Assembly: GCA_910575555.1 (NCBI GenBank)
Contig: CAJTFX010000001.1
Span: 62,001-126,000 of the forward strand
DNA length: 64,000 nt
Source of the DNA: Lachnospiraceae bacterium
GTDB taxonomy: Bacteria > Bacillota > Clostridia > Lachnospirales > Lachnospiraceae
Direction: 5' to 3'
In this document: positions 59,833 through 64,000 of the stretch, one piece after another
How the letters are laid out: each line of letters begins with the position of its first letter
How positions within the stretch are numbered: position 1 is the first letter of the stretch
Position numbers and translations under genes: made by a program
The notes under the pieces: model-generated
Told to the model about the DNA's origin: nothing
The model's database searches: none
What the model saw: the letters and a program-made list of their open reading frames with translations, nothing else

Positions 59833-60984
59833 TTATATACTTATTACAAAATGATTTACCCCATCCTCAAACTTATGCTCCATCCCTTTGGATACCCCTT
59901 TTATCATCCTGCAGGACAAATCTTCTTCACTGCCAAAAGGATAAAAAGAAGACCCGCTATAAGAAAACCGCATCTGCACCAAATTTTCCCGCTCACTGTA
60001 TTCCACATCCAAAGAAATATCCACTCTGCCTTCTTTTTCTGTTGCAGGCAGGAGTTTCATCATTAGTACTTCCTCTGCCGCAAGCTGCATAGCATAAATC
60101 TGCTTCTGGGAAAGCTGCTGTTTCCGCCCAAATTCCTCAAGCTGGGTGATAAAGGCCGGAAAGTCAAAATCACATGAGATTTTATCCACATGGAGCACTT
60201 TAAGCTGCCGGATAAATATTCGGGTCCTCTCCCTCTTTGGATGTTCAAAAATCTGTTCCGGCGTCCCATCCTCATAGATTTCGCCCTGATCCATATAAAA
60301 TATCCTTGTGGATACATCCTTTGCAAACTTCATTTCATGAGTCACAATCATCATGGTCATTCCCTGGCTGGCCAGCCTGCGGATAACCGAAAGAACTTCC
60401 CCCACCATAGTAGGGTCCAGCGCAGACGTCGGTTCATCAAAGAGAATGATTTCCGGCTCCATAGCCACCGTCCTGGCAATCGCCGCACGCTGTTTCTGTC
60501 CTCCTGAAAGTTCATCCGGGTAAGCAAGCGCTTTATCTGCAAGCCCTATGGTGCGAAGCAGTTCCATTCCTTTGTCATAGGCTTCCTGGCGGCTTCTTCC
60601 AAGAAGGTCAATCTGTCCCATCATGACATTTTCAATAATGGTCTTGTGGGCAAACAAGTTAAAAGACTGAAATACCATGCCCATCTTTTGCCTTACCAGA
60701 TTCACCTTACATTTCTTATCTGTCGTTACCACGCCGTCAACTGTAATCTCGCCTTTTGTCGGTTTCTCTAAAAGGTTCATACAGCGCAGCAAAGTTGATT
60801 TCCCAGTACCGGAAGGCCCTATAATGGAAATCACCTCCCCTCTTTTAATCTCCACACTTACATCCCGCAGGGGAATTACATTCGGATACTCCTTGCACAA
60901 GTGCCGGATAGATATCATACTTGTTTCCACACCAGCTTCGGGATAAACCTTCTGATTATTATGCATATCTGCCATTACATGCAC
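59833..60984 (-). CDS. Amino-acid-type ABC ATPase with C-terminal anti-sigma-like domain
   Basis: A 383-residue protein. Two starts are possible: 60984 (after AAGGGGG) or 60975, whose ATG overlaps the permease stop. Residues 22-265 are a GlnQ-like ATPase: [20 protein letters not shown] (Walker A), [20 protein letters not shown] (signature) and [12 protein letters not shown] (Walker B). The last 110 residues ([40 protein letters not shown]) resemble an RsbW-type HATPase fold, an unusual addition. It energises import through the adjacent fused permease. Confidence 0.88.
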   Translation of the reverse strand: MHVMADMHNNQKVYPEAGVETSMISIRHLCKEYPNVIPLRDVSVEIKRGEVISIIGPSGTGKSTLLRCMNLLEKPTKGEITVDGVVTTDKKCKVNLVRQKMGMVFQSFNLFAHKTIIENVMMGQIDLLGRSRQEAYDKGMELLRTIGLADKALAYPDELSGGQKQRAAIARTVAMEPEIILFDEPTSALDPTMVGEVLSVIRRLASQGMTMMIVTHEMKFAKDVSTRIFYMDQGEIYEDGTPEQIFEHPKRERTRIFIRQLKVLHVDKISCDFDFPAFITQLEEFGRKQQLSQKQIYAMQLAAEEVLMMKLLPATEKEGRVDISLDVEYSERENLVQMRFSYSGSSFYPFGSEEDLSCRMIKGVSKGMEHKFEDGVNHFVISI

Positions 60985-63227
60985 ACCCCCTTTATCCTGC
61001 GTTTATTCCGCTTTGGCGCTGCTTTTCGCTCTGCCAGGGACAGAGCCACCGTCATGATATTTGCAACGGCAAAATATATCACTGCCGTCATTATCAGCGG
61101 GAAGAACGCCTCCATAGTCCGTGAACGGATAATATCTGATACTTTCGTCAAATCCTGTACGGCAATATACCCTACCACAGAAGTCATCTTTACCATCGAA
61201 ATAAATTCGCCTTTCAGTACAGGTATAAAATTCCTGGCCGCCTGTGGAAATACAATCTTAAAAAATGTCTGGCTTTTCGTATAACCCATGGCAAGAGCTG
61301 CCTCACTCTGTCCTTTATCCACTGTTTCTATTCCCGTCCGCATCATTTCTGATGAATAAGCTGCAAAATTGATAGAAAAACCAATCACTGCAACCAGAAT
61401 TTCAGAAATGTCCACTGAACCGAAAATCCCATAATATAAAATCATCAGAAAAACTACAATGGGCATCCCCTGAACCACACGGACAAAAACCGCCCCTACT
61501 AACTGAATTGACTTATAACCTGTCCTCCGCAGCATACATATTAAAAAGCCAAGGCACAAGCCGAAAATTCCCGACAAAACAGAAATCAGTATGGTAACGC
61601 CAAGCCCTTGTAAAATCAGCCGCCATCTTCCCTCCACGATAAAGGTGCTTCGGAAGCTATCCTTCAAACCAGACCAGAAACCTTCCTGCTGCACTTTACT
61701 GTCTAAGTCACGCACCAAAAGCACCATAGCCGACTCATAGTGGGTATCCGCAAAATCTATCCGCTCCTTTCTCTCTTCTGTAATAGACATGCTTCCGCTG
61801 GCCACATCTGCCTTCCCGCTCTCTAAAGCAGCAATTAACGAAGCAAATTCACATGTTGTCATCTCTACCTTCATATCCAGTTCACGGGCAATCAAAAGCA
61901 TCAGGTCTATCTCAAGCCCCAAAGGCTCACCGCCGCTTCCCACATACGTCATAGGCTCATGGGTGCTGTCATAGTAATATCGGATGGTTCCTTTATCCCC
62001 CGGCCAGTCCTGCCCTGTTAATTCTTTCACGCTTTCATCTGCCCCAAGCCATTTTTCCTTCAAAGATGCAATGGTCCCATCCTCTTTAAATTTTTTGATT
62101 GCTGCATTAAACTGTTCCCGCAAAGGGCTTCCCTTGGGAAACGCATATCCGTATTCATCTAAGACAACAGGCTCCTCAAAGATTTTCAAGCCTTCATTCT
62201 TCGCCACTGCAAGCTGTGCCAGCGGCTCATCCAGCGTCCCTGCATCCACACGGCCTGCCTTGAGGGCCGCAACGATATCAGGAACCGAATTGTAATAAGA
62301 AAAATTCTCCGCACCTGCAATCACATCCTGCAAAAGCTTATCATAAACTCCTCCGCTTAATGCGGCAAATCTCGCCCCGGCAAAATCAGAAAGCTCCTTA
62401 TAAGTTTCTCTGTTCTGCCCTTCCTGTCCTGACCGTACCATAACGGCAGTCTCTGAAGGATACACACAATCTGAAAATTCAATATGCTTCCGTCTTTCTT
62501 CGGTGGCGTTTAAGTTCGCCATAATACAGTCAATGTCACCAGCCTCGGCTGCTGCAATAATCCCATCATAGTCATAAATTTTAATTTCTACTTCCGCATT
62601 TAACCATGCGCCAAAACGGTAGATCAGCTCCACATCATATCCCGTAAGCTCCGTCCCCTCATAGTAACTAAAAGGCTGAACCGTCCCTGTAGTTCCAACT
62701 TTAATCTTACAATCCGGCGCCTGGGGCACAGGTATTTCCGGCATGGTTTTCTCCGCCTTGCTTACCCAGCGATCGTACATATCATCCAAAGTCCCCTCTG
62801 CCTTTGCATCTGCAAGAAACAGGTTCACCTTATCCTTTAAATTACTAATCCGGCTCTTGGGTGAAATCCCCACAGCCACATCCATGCTCTCTCCCAAATT
62901 TTCCTCTAAAAGCTCCACATCCTCAAGTCCGCTGGCAATGGCAAATTCCATCATCACACGGTCATAAACAAAGCCGTCCAGCTTTCCCTGAGAAATAGCA
63001 AGATACCCCGATGTGTTGCCGGAAAATGTTTTGTGCTCCGCTTTCGGAAGATATTTCTCCGCCATATACATGCCTGCCCCACCTTCTGGAACACCAATCG
63101 TACAGGCAGGTTCGTTAAGCTGCTCTATAGAAGTGATTTTTTCATTCTCCTGCTTTTTGCACCCTCCCAAACAAACTATCACAAAGAGGATAACTGTCAA
63201 AAACAATGTTCTTTTTTGCAATGCCAT
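60975..63227 (-). CDS. Fused substrate-binding / permease protein of an amino acid ABC transporter
   Basis: A 750-residue lipoprotein-like fusion. The signal sequence [14 protein letters not shown] ends in a lipobox Cys near residue 22. Three consecutive SBP-type regions follow: about 30-165 ([20 protein letters not shown]), 170-400 ([20 protein letters not shown]) and 405-520 ([20 protein letters not shown]). The permease domain, about 535-735, has several helices and the [23 protein letters not shown] loop. The His/Gln-type family imports polar amino acids. Having both receptor and channel in one chain is known for some Gram-positive GlnPQ systems. Confidence 0.88.
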   Translation of the reverse strand: MALQKRTLFLTVILFVIVCLGGCKKQENEKITSIEQLNEPACTIGVPEGGAGMYMAEKYLPKAEHKTFSGNTSGYLAISQGKLDGFVYDRVMMEFAIASGLEDVELLEENLGESMDVAVGISPKSRISNLKDKVNLFLADAKAEGTLDDMYDRWVSKAEKTMPEIPVPQAPDCKIKVGTTGTVQPFSYYEGTELTGYDVELIYRFGAWLNAEVEIKIYDYDGIIAAAEAGDIDCIMANLNATEERRKHIEFSDCVYPSETAVMVRSGQEGQNRETYKELSDFAGARFAALSGGVYDKLLQDVIAGAENFSYYNSVPDIVAALKAGRVDAGTLDEPLAQLAVAKNEGLKIFEEPVVLDEYGYAFPKGSPLREQFNAAIKKFKEDGTIASLKEKWLGADESVKELTGQDWPGDKGTIRYYYDSTHEPMTYVGSGGEPLGLEIDLMLLIARELDMKVEMTTCEFASLIAALESGKADVASGSMSITEERKERIDFADTHYESAMVLLVRDLDSKVQQEGFWSGLKDSFRSTFIVEGRWRLILQGLGVTILISVLSGIFGLCLGFLICMLRRTGYKSIQLVGAVFVRVVQGMPIVVFLMILYYGIFGSVDISEILVAVIGFSINFAAYSSEMMRTGIETVDKGQSEAALAMGYTKSQTFFKIVFPQAARNFIPVLKGEFISMVKMTSVVGYIAVQDLTKVSDIIRSRTMEAFFPLIMTAVIYFAVANIMTVALSLAERKAAPKRNKRRIKGVCM

Positions 63228-63737
63228 TTTTCCCTCGCTTTCCGTCTGCCATAATCTCTCTGTCCTATATAGCTTCCGCTATGTCATTTCCATAGCCAAA
63301 TTATTATAACAAATATTATTTTTGATTTAAGCTGTATGGAATGGTTCGTATTTTTTTCAGTACAATTTGCTATTTTTTTCCGTATAAATGTCCATCTGCT
63401 TCATTAAAAGGGGCAGGTCCACTTTGGAAGGGGTGTACGGACTTCGTATACTGCCCGAAACCCAATGATCTGTTAAAACAAAACAGGCTCTCCAAGTGGA
63501 TTTTCCCACTTGAAAAGCCTGTTTTACACTATTTACTGTTTTGTCACCCTGTTAAATTGTATTAATCCATAGTTCTGCATCCCGTTCCTGGTTTAAGCGT
63601 TCGTATCTGTTCATTGCCATCCTTCTTGCTTCGGCTTAATCTCAGCCGCTTCTCAAGTTCACTCAAACAGCGTTCCCACCGAGATGAAGTCAGCAGATTT
63701 CTTATGCGGCAGCCCATTAAAATTTTCTATCCTTTCT
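63228..63737. other. 510-base intergenic region
   Basis: A likely promoter for the transporter on the minus strand has -10 TATAAT (63303-63308) and a weak -35 TTAAAT (63325-63330), spaced 16 bases. A terminator lies at 63480-63525. A 22-codon minus-strand frame (63552-63620, MAMNRYERLNQERDAELWIN) is too short to call. The rest shows no gene. Confidence 0.5.
63480..63525 (-). terminator. Terminator after the nucleoside phosphorylase gene
   Basis: AAAACAGGCT...AAGTGG pairs with CCACTT...AGCCTGTTTT. On the minus strand the stem is followed by TTTTGTTTTAAC. Confidence 0.7.
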
Positions 63738-64000
63738 TTAAAAAGCGCTTCCGCATTCTAGAGCTATTGTCATATACTTATCATTCAGACTTAAACCAAA
63801 ATCTGCCAAATCTCGTATTTCCCACTTCTCGGAATCTAAGTTGTCCGCCCCATAGAAAAACTGCAGCAGGGAAATATTCCTGAATTTTGCAACCGCCAGA
63901 CATGCGGAGCATTCCATTTCAACGGCGATGCAGCCCTGCTTTTTACGTTCCTCCACGGCCTCTTTGGTTTCTCTGTAAAGGGCGTCGGTTGTCCAGATTT
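63738..64000 (-). CDS. Nucleoside phosphorylase (uridine phosphorylase-like), C-terminal part
   Basis: The minus strand is open from the window edge to a stop at 63738-63740, giving about 87 residues. It reads WTTDALYRETKEAVEERKKQ and then GCIAVEMECSACLAVAKFRN. The VEMECSA segment is the nucleoside-binding EME(C/S/T) motif of PNP/UDP-family phosphorylases. The LYRET and DNLDSEKWEIRDL pieces fit uridine phosphorylase-like members. The N-terminal two thirds lie outside the window. It would cleave purine or pyrimidine nucleosides with phosphate. Confidence 0.85.
   Translation of the reverse strand, partial: IWTTDALYRETKEAVEERKKQGCIAVEMECSACLAVAKFRNISLLQFFYGADNLDSEKWEIRDLADFGLSLNDKYMTIALECGSAF

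Overview
The window is chromosomal DNA of a spore-forming Gram-positive anaerobe of the class Clostridia, most likely Lachnospiraceae. This is inferred from mutS-mutL-miaA with a PLP enzyme, phoH-(pgpH position)-ybeY, yqfC-yqfD, a SpoVB-like flippase, a DUF3048 lipoprotein and a cotJABC spore-coat operon. Nearly every gene in the first 27.4 kb is on the minus strand, with moderate GC and strong Shine-Dalgarno sites. No tRNA, rRNA or CRISPR array was seen.

Layout. 1-27,400: host core genes (mreB start, radC, PLP enzyme, miaA, mutL, mutS, two flavoproteins, flippase, ybeY/phoH block, yqfCD, nucleoside phosphorylase, Hsp90-type chaperone, tRNA-dihydrouridine synthase, a two-gene phosphorelay). 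27,584-28,830: cotJA, cotJB and the first 172 codons of cotJC. 28,828-59,175: a 30,348-bp insertion that splits cotJC. 59,169-59,255: the missing last 28 codons of cotJC, then the operon terminator. 59,347-64,000: host genes again (cNMP-binding protein, amino-acid-type ABC transporter, start-less nucleoside phosphorylase).

The insertion is nested. The outer element joins cotJC through a shared 10-bp core (TTCGGTGAAG). Joining its two ends rebuilds a 52-bp imperfect inverted repeat centred on a GA dinucleotide, the form expected of a large serine recombinase attP. It carries a FlxA-like gene, a DUF6033 gene, an M56 peptidase/BlaI-type repressor pair, a relaxase remnant, its own serine recombinase beside the right junction, and a ParE/RelE-type toxin-antitoxin pair at the right edge. 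Precise excision would restore cotJC in frame, as in skin-type elements that interrupt sporulation genes.

Inside it, at about 32,601-56,570, lies a GC-rich integrative conjugative element of the Tn1549/CTn-like type: ParB-like protein, ArdA, PcfB, VirD4, Maff2, VirB6-like, SpoVG-like, DNA methylase, PrgI, VirB4, NlpC/P60 hydrolase, DUF4315, DUF4366, MobC, relaxase, sigma-like factor and a second serine recombinase. Two AT-rich cargo islands interrupt it: a HEPN-like gene between mobC and the relaxase, and an XRE-regulator/M23-peptidase pair. The conjugative element carries 14 copies of a 23-bp palindrome found nowhere else in the window. Seven follow stop codons, and four lie inside reading frames, where they add short peptide inserts.

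Several conjugation genes look damaged: virB4 is split at a C8 tract, the cysteine-rich VLP gene is frameshifted, and the relaxase has ACG where ATG is expected. Present transfer competence is therefore uncertain.
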